Assembly: GCA_002432865.1 (NCBI GenBank)
Contig: DJGX01000047.1
Location: forward strand, 1 to 27,098
Source: Cloacimonetes bacterium UBA5835
Lineage (GTDB): Bacteria > Cloacimonadota > Cloacimonadia > Cloacimonadales > Cloacimonadaceae
Direction of reading: 5' to 3'
Length of the DNA stretch: 27,098 nucleotides
Shown here: in pieces, positions 1-8,108 of the stretch
Layout: every line of letters begins with the position of its first letter
Numbering within the stretch: the stretch's first letter is position 1
Program-made: the position numbers and the translations under genes
The notes under the pieces: model-generated
The model's input: only the letters and a program-made list of their open reading frames with translations
Told to the model about the DNA's origin: nothing
The model's database searches: none

Positions 1-37
1 ATCTGAATCTCGTTGCAATAGAAAAAAGAATCGGTTT

Positions 38-74
38 AGAGTCAAAACAAACGAGACCTGCTTGTTTTGACTTT
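38..74. terminator. Hairpin upstream of the first gene, possible terminator of an upstream gene
   Basis: Bases 40-50 (AGTCAAAACAA) and 62-72 (TTGTTTTGACT) are perfect reverse complements, giving an 11-bp stem with an 11-base loop; a G-T and an A-T pair extend it to 38-74. No long T run follows, so the terminator role is only a guess. The rest of 1-302 shows no gene that I can support. Confidence 0.35.
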
Positions 75-237
75 CAATTTTGCGAAGGCCTTTAAGAAAC
101 CACTTTCCTAAAATTTCAGGTTAGGGGATCTTACTTTGAACTAATATCAAGATTTCAAAATTGAGAGTTAAAACAAAACAATACAAATCGCAATGGCTAA
201 CAACTGCAAAGAAAAAACTGGACAGATTTATTGATAC

Positions 238-267
238 TTGCAGAGTGTCAATTAGTGGTTATATTAT
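238..267 (+). promoter_or_regulatory. Weak candidate promoter for the envelope operon
   Basis: TTGCAG (238-243) and TATTAT (262-267) are separated by 18 bases and lie about 35 bases before the first start codon. The -10 box is good and the -35 box poor. A ribosome site AAGGA (292-296) sits six bases before the ATG at 303. Confidence 0.3.
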
Positions 268-302
268 AAAGGAAAAAGTATAAAGCACTTTAAGGAAAAG
301 CG

Positions 303-3065
303 ATGAAGAAATTTGTAGTAATGCTCTTCGTTCTGTTTGGCGCAGCGTTTTTATTTGCCAAGGTAGATTTAAACACAGCTTCTTTGGCAGATTTAAAGCA
401 ATTGCCCATAACAGAAAAGCAAGCACAGGATATCTATGACTACCGGGAGTTTGTGAAGGTCTTTGATAATATCTATGAGCTAAAAGAAATCCCTTCTATC
501 GATCAAGCAACGCTCGATCGGCTAAAACCCTTAGTATCAGTCTCTATATATGTGGAAACCGATGAAGCAGCCGTTCGCAGAGAAGAAATCAGGGATTTGC
601 TGGAACGTTTGGATAGTAATGAAGGTGCCTCAGAAGGGATGGCAGATGTTTGGGAAGATTATTTAATGACGCCTCAAAATGTGAACAAAATGCATTTGGA
701 TGATTTTATGAGCTTGCCCAATGTTTCTGGCATTGATGCAGTTGCCATTTTGAAAAGAGTTGCTCAAGGTGATACTATTGCCGATACAAGGGATTTACGC
801 AATACTCAAGGTCTTTCTTATTATGGTTATACGAACTTGCGCAGTTATGTATATTACAATGAACCGCCGGTAAAAAACCGTTTGATGTGTGATGCGTCGT
901 TATTATATTATACTCGCTATTTTGAAGAAGGGCAGTATGATATGCTGCATGAGAGTTTTTTGCGTAATGACTACAATGTTTCCAATGTTGTGGTTCCGCA
1001 CTTAAAAACCAATTCTTACTGGGGTTATTTTGGCTTGGATGAACTTGATCCCGATCTTATGTTAAAGCTTAGAATGCGCTATGGAAATAACTATAAGCTG
1101 GGTTTGATGCATTATTCTGCAAAAGGCCAAGAAGATTTGTTCAATACAAAAGCAGAGGACTTTTTAGCCGATTCCAAATGGTATGTCGGTTATGAAAATA
1201 ATGATATGCCTGGTTTATACAACTCGCGTTTGAAGGTTTATGCCGGAAATTATCGTGCCACTTTTGGAGAAGGGTTAGTGATGGAAAATACGGATTATTA
1301 TAGTGCCCGCAAAACCGGTTTTGGCTTCAGCAAAAGGATTTTGGGCATCACTCCAGACCTTTCCAGAACTCAAGAAAATTCTCTGAGAGGGGGTGCTGTA
1401 GAATATACTACTCCCTTGTTTGGTGTTACAGCTTTTGTATCTGTTGACAATAAAGATGCTCTCACTTATATTGATAAAGATGGTTATGCTGTTAAACGCG
1501 ACGAATATGGCAACGACATCTATACTGACCATGATATAAATTCCAGCTATTATGGCAGACAATATTATCTTAATGATAACGGACAGCATATCTATAATTA
1601 TGAAGATGGAACTGATGTTCAGGGTAATAAAACCAAGGTTTTCGCACTTATTAATCCTACTTTGCGTTATGATGATGACACAATGCTGGAAGCAGAGAAA
1701 TGGTTTAATGATGAAATTTCTGCAGGCGTCCCTTATGCAATGAACTATATTAATCTTGCCACCCGCAAAGATGTTTTGCAGGAAAAATTGTGGGGAACGC
1801 ATTTGCAGGTAAATCCATTTTTGGGCACAAAGCTTGGTTTTACAACCTATACATCCATTTACGACGATGCCCATTTTGTAGTTCCTAGTTATAATAATTT
1901 GTTACCTACTGTTTTACGGGATTCCTATTACTATTCTAAGTTGGTAAAAAATTTGAATGCGGAAATCAGTAATCTCTATAGCACTCAAACGGATAGCTAC
2001 ACACGAGATTACAGAAGAGTGATTGGTTTCGATGGTCAAACCGTAATTGGCAACACTTCCATCCAGGGTGAATATGCAGAACTTTCCGTGGACGGCGATG
2101 ATCTCAAATTGGGAGATGACCCAAAGGCATATCTTGTATCTGCGCATACGCTGTTTGAAAACCTCTATTTCATTACTTTGTTCCGCAATTTTGATGTGGA
2201 TTTCGATAATCCTTACAGTAATAGTTTCTCTGAACATCAGCGTTTTGAAGATACAATTTTAGAGAAAAATGTTTATGCTTTAACCAATCCCACTATTGCA
2301 GACCTATATCTTAACTCAAATCAGTCACAACCTGAACGCGGTGTATATTTTGAAACCCGCTACAAGTTCAATCGCTATTTCACAATTGGCAGAAGCTATT
2401 TAGACCTCTGGGAACGATTAACTGACGGACGCAGAAGTGCCAGATTTCAAAGTGAACTGGAATTTCGCCCTATCTATCAACTGGGTTTGCGATTGCGTTA
2501 TAAAAACCAGGTTAATCGTTATGACGATGATGCAGAACGCGGTGTTTCCAAAACTAACGAATATACATTAGCAGTTCGGTCTTTCCTCTCCAATCGTGAC
2601 TTTTTGGAATTTGAATATCGTTATAACACGGTTTGGAATCCCCCTTATACATCTTTAACTTATCCAGCCGCGGAAGGCGAAAATTCTATGGCAGCAGCTC
2701 AGACCTTGATGATTGGGGACTATATAGCAGTTAATTATACTCACTATTTTAATAAATCATTAAAGATGCAAGGTTCTTTCCTATATTGGTTTGGGCATGG
2801 AATTTCGCATTGGGATTGGGAAGATCTGGAAATTGATTTTATGGGTGAAAAAGGTTCCAAGGCATGGGTTGCCTTCACCAGTCGCATTTCCCCAAATATG
2901 TATCTGAACCTGAAGTTTAAAAATAAAACCTATCAGGATAAAGAAATAAATATCCGTAATTATAATCTCTCCGATGATCCAACCCTATTGGATGATCCGG
3001 TTTATTTTCAAAGAGTTGAACATAGCGAAAATACAATTCGCTTGAGTATTGACTACCGTTACTAA
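303..3065 (+). CDS. Exported helix-hairpin-helix (ComEA-like) protein with probable outer-membrane barrel
   Basis: This 920-residue protein starts with a signal peptide (1-19, ending FLFA). Residues 21-80 match the ComEA-type helix-hairpin-helix pattern: VDLNTAS, then LKQLP, IYDYRE, YELKEIP and LKPLV. A second, weaker copy of that fold seems present at about 123-185 (DDFMSLPNVS, DLRNTQGLS). The rest, about 195-920, is rich in alternating aromatic and polar residues and ends in DYRY, as in outer-membrane beta-barrels. ComEA-type domains bind DNA, but the usual GIG hairpin glycines are lost here (LPIT, PSID), so DNA binding is uncertain. It is first in a three-gene operon, 12 bases before the next gene. 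AAGGA lies six bases before the ATG. Substrate and role are unknown. Confidence 0.8.
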   Translation: MKKFVVMLFVLFGAAFLFAKVDLNTASLADLKQLPITEKQAQDIYDYREFVKVFDNIYELKEIPSIDQATLDRLKPLVSVSIYVETDEAAVRREEIRDLLERLDSNEGASEGMADVWEDYLMTPQNVNKMHLDDFMSLPNVSGIDAVAILKRVAQGDTIADTRDLRNTQGLSYYGYTNLRSYVYYNEPPVKNRLMCDASLLYYTRYFEEGQYDMLHESFLRNDYNVSNVVVPHLKTNSYWGYFGLDELDPDLMLKLRMRYGNNYKLGLMHYSAKGQEDLFNTKAEDFLADSKWYVGYENNDMPGLYNSRLKVYAGNYRATFGEGLVMENTDYYSARKTGFGFSKRILGITPDLSRTQENSLRGGAVEYTTPLFGVTAFVSVDNKDALTYIDKDGYAVKRDEYGNDIYTDHDINSSYYGRQYYLNDNGQHIYNYEDGTDVQGNKTKVFALINPTLRYDDDTMLEAEKWFNDEISAGVPYAMNYINLATRKDVLQEKLWGTHLQVNPFLGTKLGFTTYTSIYDDAHFVVPSYNNLLPTVLRDSYYYSKLVKNLNAEISNLYSTQTDSYTRDYRRVIGFDGQTVIGNTSIQGEYAELSVDGDDLKLGDDPKAYLVSAHTLFENLYFITLFRNFDVDFDNPYSNSFSEHQRFEDTILEKNVYALTNPTIADLYLNSNQSQPERGVYFETRYKFNRYFTIGRSYLDLWERLTDGRRSARFQSELEFRPIYQLGLRLRYKNQVNRYDDDAERGVSKTNEYTLAVRSFLSNRDFLEFEYRYNTVWNPPYTSLTYPAAEGENSMAAAQTLMIGDYIAVNYTHYFNKSLKMQGSFLYWFGHGISHWDWEDLEIDFMGEKGSKAWVAFTSRISPNMYLNLKFKNKTYQDKEINIRNYNLSDDPTLLDDPVYFQRVEHSENTIRLSIDYRY

Positions 3066-3077
3066 TGTGGAGGAATA

Positions 3078-4505
3078 ATGTTATCTCATAAAACAATCAT
3101 ACTTTTAACTCTCTTAATATTTGCTTCAGTTCTTTCTGCCTGGAGCATTACCGATACCTATTTCGGCAATCCTTATTCCACTTTTGATGCCCGCAGTTTT
3201 GCTATGGGAGGAGCTGGTTTATTTAATAGCAAGGGTGCTTTCGGAATAGCCGATAATCCTGCCAATCTAACTTTGATGAAAAAGACCTTAGGAGTTTCAG
3301 CAAATACTTATCTGAATCGCAATGAAGATAATCGCAGTATACCCTTGTATAATTCTTTTGATAACTATATTGACGATTCTGTCTATTCCTCCAATATCAA
3401 TACTTTTGATAATTATGCACCAGCTGGTTTTTATGCTCATCGTTTTAATAAGTGGGGCGTTGGTTTGGGTGCCTATTATAAACCGGTTTCCAGTTTTGAT
3501 GCCAATTATTATGAAGAGGTTCGGAACAATCGCAATACCGATAATGATGTTTATCCTGAAAAAATAGCCATTAACGAAATAGAAAGTGAAGGCACCCTCA
3601 ATAAAACTGGCATAGTTGTTTCTGGCGCTTATGGTTTAAGCGATCTGATAGACCTGAATTTAGGTTTTGAATATGGTATTTTAGCTGGAGATGTAAAACG
3701 CGAAAAATCCATTCGCTGGACCGATTGGGCGATAACTCAGGTTGGAACATATCATCTACCGGAATTAACTGAGATTGAAGATTATGAATTAAGTGGAGAC
3801 CAATTTAAAATTGGCGCTTCAGCTCTTTTAAGTAAGCGTTTTGGTTTGGCGGCAACTTTCACTGCCGGAACCACTTTAGATAAAAAAGGTAGCTATTATT
3901 ACAAAAGAGATGCCTATCGGAATACTGCCGTAGATAGTATCAATACAGCTATCAAAGAGGATTACAAACTTCCCACTCAAATTCGTTTCGGCTTTGTTTA
4001 TACGCCTCGTAATGTTATTCGCACCGAATTCAATATGGATATAGAATATGTTGCCTACAGCGAAATTCATAAACGCTATGATGATGTGGTCAATTTTTAT
4101 GCTGGGGTTGAACATCAGGTAGTAAATTTTATGCCTTTACGGCTTGGTTTTCAGGCAGTTAATAACTGGTATGTCACAACTGAAGAAGGCACGGATGAAA
4201 ATAACCATCCTGTTACTTTATATCACGCCAGCAAAATTGTTACCCCTATGATTACCGGTGGCAGCAGTATCAAACTGATGGATAATTTGAAAATTGATCT
4301 CGGTTTTGGCTATACTTGGCGTGAATATGAAGCAGTGGATATGTTTGGTGATGCCTATTATAACGATAAAACCTATACCGGCGCTTCCACTTATGCCTTA
4401 TGGCCAAATTCTCATATTACTTTACAAGATCGCGGTTGGGAAAATCCTGATAAAGTGCGTGAGAATAATATCTCCCTTAATGCCGGCCTTAATTTTACCT
4501 GGTAA
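3078..4505 (+). CDS. Outer-membrane beta-barrel protein, PorV/FadL-like
   Basis: The 475-residue product has a signal peptide of about 21 residues (LLIFASVLSA). Next comes a segment typical of PorV/PorQ and related FCB barrels, with ARSFAMGGAG followed by GIADNPANL. Its body alternates short polar turns with aromatic strands, and the last residue is an aromatic Trp in NAGLNFTW, as expected for barrel insertion. In type IX secretion PorV carries cargo to the sortase, and two proteins in this window carry type IX-like tails. The similarity is too general to name it PorV; a transport porin of the FadL class is equally possible. A strong GGAGGA site precedes the ATG. It is middle gene of the operon: 12 bases from the previous gene and 5 from the next. 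Confidence 0.75.
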   Translation: MLSHKTIILLTLLIFASVLSAWSITDTYFGNPYSTFDARSFAMGGAGLFNSKGAFGIADNPANLTLMKKTLGVSANTYLNRNEDNRSIPLYNSFDNYIDDSVYSSNINTFDNYAPAGFYAHRFNKWGVGLGAYYKPVSSFDANYYEEVRNNRNTDNDVYPEKIAINEIESEGTLNKTGIVVSGAYGLSDLIDLNLGFEYGILAGDVKREKSIRWTDWAITQVGTYHLPELTEIEDYELSGDQFKIGASALLSKRFGLAATFTAGTTLDKKGSYYYKRDAYRNTAVDSINTAIKEDYKLPTQIRFGFVYTPRNVIRTEFNMDIEYVAYSEIHKRYDDVVNFYAGVEHQVVNFMPLRLGFQAVNNWYVTTEEGTDENNHPVTLYHASKIVTPMITGGSSIKLMDNLKIDLGFGYTWREYEAVDMFGDAYYNDKTYTGASTYALWPNSHITLQDRGWENPDKVRENNISLNAGLNFTW

Positions 4506-4510
4506 TAACT

Positions 4511-6172
4511 ATGAAACGAGCTTTAATTATACTTGTTGCCTTAACTTTATTTTGCCCTATCGCCAAAGCGGAAGATCTGCGTTTAGACCTTATATTTTCC
4601 AATGATGTACATGGTGGCATAGACCGTTCCGAGGCAACTTTTATGAATCCAGATTTTCCACCTCTGCTGGGAGGAGGAGGTTCCGCAGCTACTTTAATTA
4701 AGCATATTCGTTCTTTGGCAGATATTGAAAGAAGAGATAACTTACTTTTGGATGCGGGAGATATTTTTCAGGGTCGTCCCGTAGGAACTGTAACCAACGG
4801 AAAGGCAGTTGTGGAATTTATGAATGCTATCGGTTACGATGCAATGACCATTGGCAATCACGAATTTGATATTCCAGAAGAGAAACTGAAAGAGACCTTA
4901 CAATTAGCTAAATTTCCGATTCTTTCCTGCAACCTGATTGATAAAAGAACCAATCAAATTCCCAGCTATGCCAAGCCCTATATTGTGGTAGAACGCTTAG
5001 GGCTCAAAATCGGCATTTTAGGTTTTACTACTACCGATACCGAAAAAATGAGCTTTCCGGAAAACATCAAAAATGTAAAATTCCTTTCCGAAAAGGAAAC
5101 CATAGATAAGTATGTAAAAATCCTCCGTAATCAGGAGAAAGTGGATATAGTTATTGTTTTGGGACATGCCGGACTTCCTTATGATATCGTTCCTACCTAT
5201 CTCACGCGTTATGATGCTATGGGGAATCCTTTATTTAGTGAAAGAAATGCCGTTTGGGGATATGATGCTCAAGAAATAGCCAGAGAAGTTGAGGGCATAG
5301 ATATTTTTATCGGTGGGCATATGCATAAAGGAATTCCCACCCCCTGGATTGATCCTTACACCCATACAATGGTCATCCAAGGTTATGCTTACGGTTCCAA
5401 TCTGGGCTGGATAACTCTTAAAATTGATCCCAAAACTAAATCTGTTAGCGGTTATGAAGTTCCTGCCCTACGCGAAGGCAGTATGGTAACTCTTTTTGAG
5501 GATGAATTTATTCCCGATGAAGAATTGGGACAAATGATAGCTGAACAAGTTGCCATTGCAGAAAAAGGAATGGATGAAGTTGTTGGCTACGCCGGGGTTT
5601 ATCTTTCCAGAATCAATGTGGATGCCCAATCCTTAATTGGCAATACGATTGTGGATGCTATGCGCGCCGAAGTTAATGCCGATTTTGCCTTCTTAAATTT
5701 GGGCGGAGTGAGAGCTGATATAAAAGCAGGGCCTGTTACCTATCGCGATATTTTTGAAGTTATGCCTTTCGATAATATGATCGTTTCTTTTCGTTGTACC
5801 GGAGAATTTTTACGCAAGATTATTGAAACCCGCGTAGAGGGCTCCAGACATGGATTAATCATCTCCGGGGGCAAAGTTGTCTATTCCAAAAAACGGGAAA
5901 ATTTTGACCGCGTTACTCATTTTGAGATTGGTGGCAAACCGCTGGATCCAAAGAAAATCTATACTGTGGCAACTACAGATTTCATTATGCAAGGTAATGC
6001 CGGACTCACAATGCTGATTCAAGTCCCTCAAGAAGATATCACCAATCACCAAATCAATTTGCGGGATGCTATTGTGCACTATTTCCAAAAAAATAGCCCG
6101 ATTATGACCAGAATTGATGATCGCTGGACAAGAAACGATAATGCTAAACCGTCTGCAGAAATGCTACAGTAA
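4511..6172 (+). CDS. Secreted bifunctional metallophosphatase / 5'-nucleotidase, UshA-like
   Basis: This enzyme should remove phosphate from nucleotides, and perhaps UDP-sugars, outside the cytoplasm. A signal peptide (1-20, ending IAKA) is followed by a calcineurin-like two-metal domain: NDVHGG (31-36), GDIFQG (83-88), GNHEFD (115-120), GHAG (218-221) and GGHMH (268-272). The C-terminal 5'-nucleotidase domain holds NLGGVRAD (396-403) and the late TTDFIMQGNAG segment, which corresponds to substrate-binding regions in the family. Its length of 553 residues is normal. The ATG is only five bases after the previous stop and has no clear ribosome site, so translation is probably coupled to the upstream barrel gene. 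The start is supported by the signal peptide directly after it. Confidence 0.9.
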   Translation: MKRALIILVALTLFCPIAKAEDLRLDLIFSNDVHGGIDRSEATFMNPDFPPLLGGGGSAATLIKHIRSLADIERRDNLLLDAGDIFQGRPVGTVTNGKAVVEFMNAIGYDAMTIGNHEFDIPEEKLKETLQLAKFPILSCNLIDKRTNQIPSYAKPYIVVERLGLKIGILGFTTTDTEKMSFPENIKNVKFLSEKETIDKYVKILRNQEKVDIVIVLGHAGLPYDIVPTYLTRYDAMGNPLFSERNAVWGYDAQEIAREVEGIDIFIGGHMHKGIPTPWIDPYTHTMVIQGYAYGSNLGWITLKIDPKTKSVSGYEVPALREGSMVTLFEDEFIPDEELGQMIAEQVAIAEKGMDEVVGYAGVYLSRINVDAQSLIGNTIVDAMRAEVNADFAFLNLGGVRADIKAGPVTYRDIFEVMPFDNMIVSFRCTGEFLRKIIETRVEGSRHGLIISGGKVVYSKKRENFDRVTHFEIGGKPLDPKKIYTVATTDFIMQGNAGLTMLIQVPQEDITNHQINLRDAIVHYFQKNSPIMTRIDDRWTRNDNAKPSAEMLQ

Positions 6173-6180
6173 TTGTCTCA

Positions 6181-6206
6181 CGCAGATTTCGCGGATTTCG
6201 CAGATT
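6181..6206 (-). repeat. Short 9-bp-period repeat at the end of the envelope operon
   Basis: Three imperfect copies of a 9-base word lie just after the stop codon (CGCAGATTT, CGCGGATTT, CGCAGATT). The same word, on the opposite strand (AATCTGCGT, AATCTGCGA), recurs at 21098-21123 and 21209-21238, again beside a gene's 3' end. Confidence 0.6.
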
Positions 6207-6276
6207 AAAAAAAGAATAGGTATGGGATGAACAAGATTTCTGGGATTCTGGGGATTGAATTATATAGCCAATAAAA

Positions 6277-6344
6277 GCCCCTCAGGGCGAAACAAAGATA
6301 GCGATGGTGGCGTAAAGCACTCGAAACGAGGATTTTAGGACTGA
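6277..6344 (-). repeat. Degenerate copy of the hairpin repeat unit found at the window end
   Basis: The stretch contains a small hairpin (GCCC-CTCA-GGGC, 6277-6288). It then reads ATAGCGAT ... TAAAGC ... CTCGAAAC, which matches in reverse orientation the ATAGCGAT ... TAAGCCCTCGAAAC part of the units at 26622-26764 and 26956-27098. Confidence 0.55.
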
Positions 6345-6397
6345 ATTTTAGAAACAAGGATTTTAGGATTTAAGGATTTAGAGGATTGTATTTTATA
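6345..6397 (-). repeat. Dispersed AATCCT-rich repeat
   Basis: On the minus strand this reads AATCCTCTAAATCC, AAATCC, AAAATCC and TTGTTTCT. The same block recurs on the plus strand at about 20972-21014, 21053-21104, 21172-21220 and 26912-26965. All copies lie in gene-free gaps. Confidence 0.7.
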
Positions 6398-6408
6398 ACT
6401 GGCAATTA

Positions 6409-6532
6409 GTCGACTTTAAGTCAAAATCGGCCTTTTCTATGAGATTAATAGTGACCTTTTTCAAAGATAGGAAAACAGAATGAAATTATGTGGAAAATCG
6501 CAAACAAAACCGATTTTAACTCAAAGGCCGAC
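6409..6532 (-). mobile_element. 124-bp MITE-like element, copy 1
   Basis: The 124-bp segment has imperfect terminal inverted repeats: the left end is GTCGACTTTAAG then TCAAAATCGG; the right end read in reverse is GTCGGCCTTTGAG then TTAAAATCGG. It is nearly identical, with two base differences seen by eye, to the reverse complement of 26769-26892. It has no open reading frame, so any mobility would depend on an enzyme encoded elsewhere. No clear target-site duplication is visible. Confidence 0.7.
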
Positions 6533-6541
6533 AGATTTAAG

Positions 6542-6562
6542 CGACGGGTTTTTAACCCGGCG
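6542..6562 (-). repeat. Palindromic repeat, CGCCGGGTT type
   Basis: The segment forms a GGGTT/AACCC hairpin with CGAC and GGCG edges. It is an inverted copy of the palindrome at 26602-26621, 26669-26688 and 27002-27021. Confidence 0.65.
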
Positions 6563-6576
6563 TAGAAATAATGGAG

Positions 6577-6596
6577 GGTTGACCTCCTCGTCAACC
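6577..6596. repeat. 20-base hairpin, 7-bp stem and 6-base loop
   Basis: GGTTGAC and GTCAACC pair perfectly around the loop CTCCTC. The geometry (7-6-7) is the same as in the hairpins at 20897-20916 and 20941-20960, although the stem sequences differ. Confidence 0.6.
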
Positions 6597-6632
6597 ACAA
6601 CAAGAAATTTATGCTGTTACCTATAAATTATA

Positions 6633-6682
6633 GGAAGCTTGATAACTCGGTTGTAAGAGGAACGACACCCTGCCGTTCTTCC
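6633..6682 (+). repeat. GGAAGCTT-type repeat with variable hairpin, copy 1
   Basis: Bases 6633-6656 match 17374-17397 at 20 of 24 positions (GGAAGCTT-N-ATAACT-N-GG and so on). Each copy is followed by a small hairpin and then TCTTCC. Here the stem is GAACG/CGTTC; in the other copy it is CGATG/CATCG. Confidence 0.5.
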
Positions 6683-6799
6683 TGATAAATATTCTCTCAC
6701 AATAGACACGCCATAACTTTTGCAGGGCAACATTCTTCCAATTTTACAATCACTTTGTTAATAAAATCTCCATATTTCTGTCTTCTATCTTCCTTGCTT

Positions 6800-6890
6800 G
6801 AGGATGTTAATATAGCGTTCATCATCCCTTAATCAAGCGTTAACAATTAACGCTTGATTAAGGTTAGATTAACACTTGATTGACGCTTGG
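6800..6890. repeat. Inverted array of phased 11-bp repeats with a central 17-bp perfect palindrome
   Basis: Arms 6827-6843 (CCTTAATCAAGCGTTAA) and 6847-6863 pair perfectly around the three bases CAA. Beyond the palindrome an 11-base period continues. Rightward units start at 6847 (TTAACGCTTGA), 6858 (TTAAGGTTAGA), 6869 (TTAACACTTGA) and 6880 (TTGACGCTTGG). Read leftward on the other strand, units start at 6843 (TTAACGCTTGA), 6832 (TTAAGGGATGA), 6821 (TGAACGCTATA) and 6810 (TTAACATCCTC). One helical turn per unit suggests binding sites for a protein, like iterons or an operator array, but no such protein is identifiable nearby. Bases 6891-7350 hold only AT-rich sequence with no gene I can support. 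Confidence 0.7.
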
Positions 6891-7353
6891 AATGAAGAAA
6901 GAAAAGCGAAGCTGGCTTCCGATATGCTGTCTATTATAGTAGCAAAGACCTTAGGGTAGATAAATATATTAGGATATAACATAATAGCGACCCAAAGTTT
7001 TACACTTTAGGAAAAATGGGCTAACCAATCCTCTCTTAGCAACTAAACTGAATTTCACTAATGCACTTAACACAGCTAATACAGTTACAAATTGGTAGAA
7101 AACTGGATCACTTACAAAATTATGATTACAGCTAGTATTCAGAAGTTTGCATAGGATAAGTTTCTACTGCAGTGCAGGTTAAGAATCATAACATAGCTAT
7201 AGGATATAATGTTAATTATAAAGCACTCTATATTATTATAAACTTACCGTCTGGGATGAAAATTAAAGAAATTTCAACTGTGGAAAAAAGTACTTGCCAA
7301 GAAAATAGTGCAAATAATTGTTACCTTCATTGGTGATCGCGCTTACATTTGTC

Positions 7354-7359
7354 TATAAT
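7354..7359 (+). promoter_or_regulatory. Consensus -10 box upstream of the phosphatase gene
   Basis: TATAAT lies 19 bases before the chosen start at 7379. The -35 side is poor (TTGGTG at 7330-7335, 18-base spacing). A transcript from here would begin just before the ribosome site AGGAGA (7367-7372). Confidence 0.45.
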
Positions 7360-7378
7360 TGTGCTTAGGAGAATTTAT

Positions 7379-8104
7379 ATGAGATTTGATGTATCCTATT
7401 TCTGTCATTACGGCAATAGAGCATTAAAGAATCAGGATAGAGTTATTGTGAATGGGGATATTGTATCCTGTGGAGTAAAGCATCAGGAAAACATTGCTGC
7501 TCTATTTTGTTTTGTAGCAGATGGAATTGGTTCTTTAATTAATAGTGAGAATGCTGCTCAATATGTTTTGGAGCAGATTGATTTTCTGCGTTTGAGGTCT
7601 GGTCTTGATTGGTGTAATTTAATTGACTCCTTTTTACAAAATACTAATCTGGAACTGGTGAAAATGAATCACGAGAGGGATGACTTTGAAGATTCAGCTA
7701 CAACTCTTTGCGGGCTTATTTACAGGGACAAGATTTTTATTCCCATAAATGTGGGTGATTCGGAAATTTGGCTATATCGGAACAAAGAACTACTGCGCAT
7801 TACAAAACCTCATATAGAAGACGAATGCATTCCTAATAGCCCTATAAACAATTATTTCGGTTCCTTCCAAGCTCATATGTATATTGATTTTATTACTTCT
7901 ATTCCTTGTTTATTACCGGATGATAAACTGGTGGTTACTACAGACGGTCTTTTGAAAGCTATTAGCAAGGAAGAACTTATTCATATATTGGAAGATAACG
8001 CACCGCTGAAGAACAAAATAAATGCTCTTTTTTATCAGCTATCAGCTAAAGATAATCCTGATAATCTGGGAGCAATCTTCATTCAGGTAAAAAAGGACAA
8101 ATAA
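7379..8104 (+). CDS. PP2C-family serine/threonine protein phosphatase
   Basis: The product should remove phosphate from Ser or Thr in target proteins, using two bound metal ions. The PP2C motifs occur in order over 241 residues: NRALKNQD (13-20), ADGIGS (47-52), GDSEIWLYR (126-134), TTDGL (187-191) and DN (228-229). The metal-binding aspartates D20, D48, D189 and D228 are all present. There are no membrane segments, so it is cytosolic. An ATG 30 bases upstream in the same frame exists, but AGGAGA six bases before 7379 and a TATAAT box between the two starts favour this one. No kinase, FHA protein or anti-sigma factor lies beside it, so its partner is unknown. Its stop is four bases from the stop of the convergent gene. 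Confidence 0.85.
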   Translation: MRFDVSYFCHYGNRALKNQDRVIVNGDIVSCGVKHQENIAALFCFVADGIGSLINSENAAQYVLEQIDFLRLRSGLDWCNLIDSFLQNTNLELVKMNHERDDFEDSATTLCGLIYRDKIFIPINVGDSEIWLYRNKELLRITKPHIEDECIPNSPINNYFGSFQAHMYIDFITSIPCLLPDDKLVVTTDGLLKAISKEELIHILEDNAPLKNKINALFYQLSAKDNPDNLGAIFIQVKKDK

Positions 8105-8108
8105 CCCA

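Noticed and set aside
1..200. Possible decayed MITE-like copy (words such as AAAACAAA and AGGCCTTTAAG)
   Set aside because: Only short AT-rich words match; the ends and order do not align with 6409-6532.
6827..6863. The perfect palindrome as a simple rho-independent terminator
   Set aside because: It is AT-rich, has no T run after either arm, and is part of a longer 11-base periodic array about 650 bases from the nearest upstream stop.
6173..7378. CRISPR array or tRNA genes in the long gap
   Set aside because: The repeats are not evenly spaced with unique spacers, and no cloverleaf or TTC-arm pattern was found.
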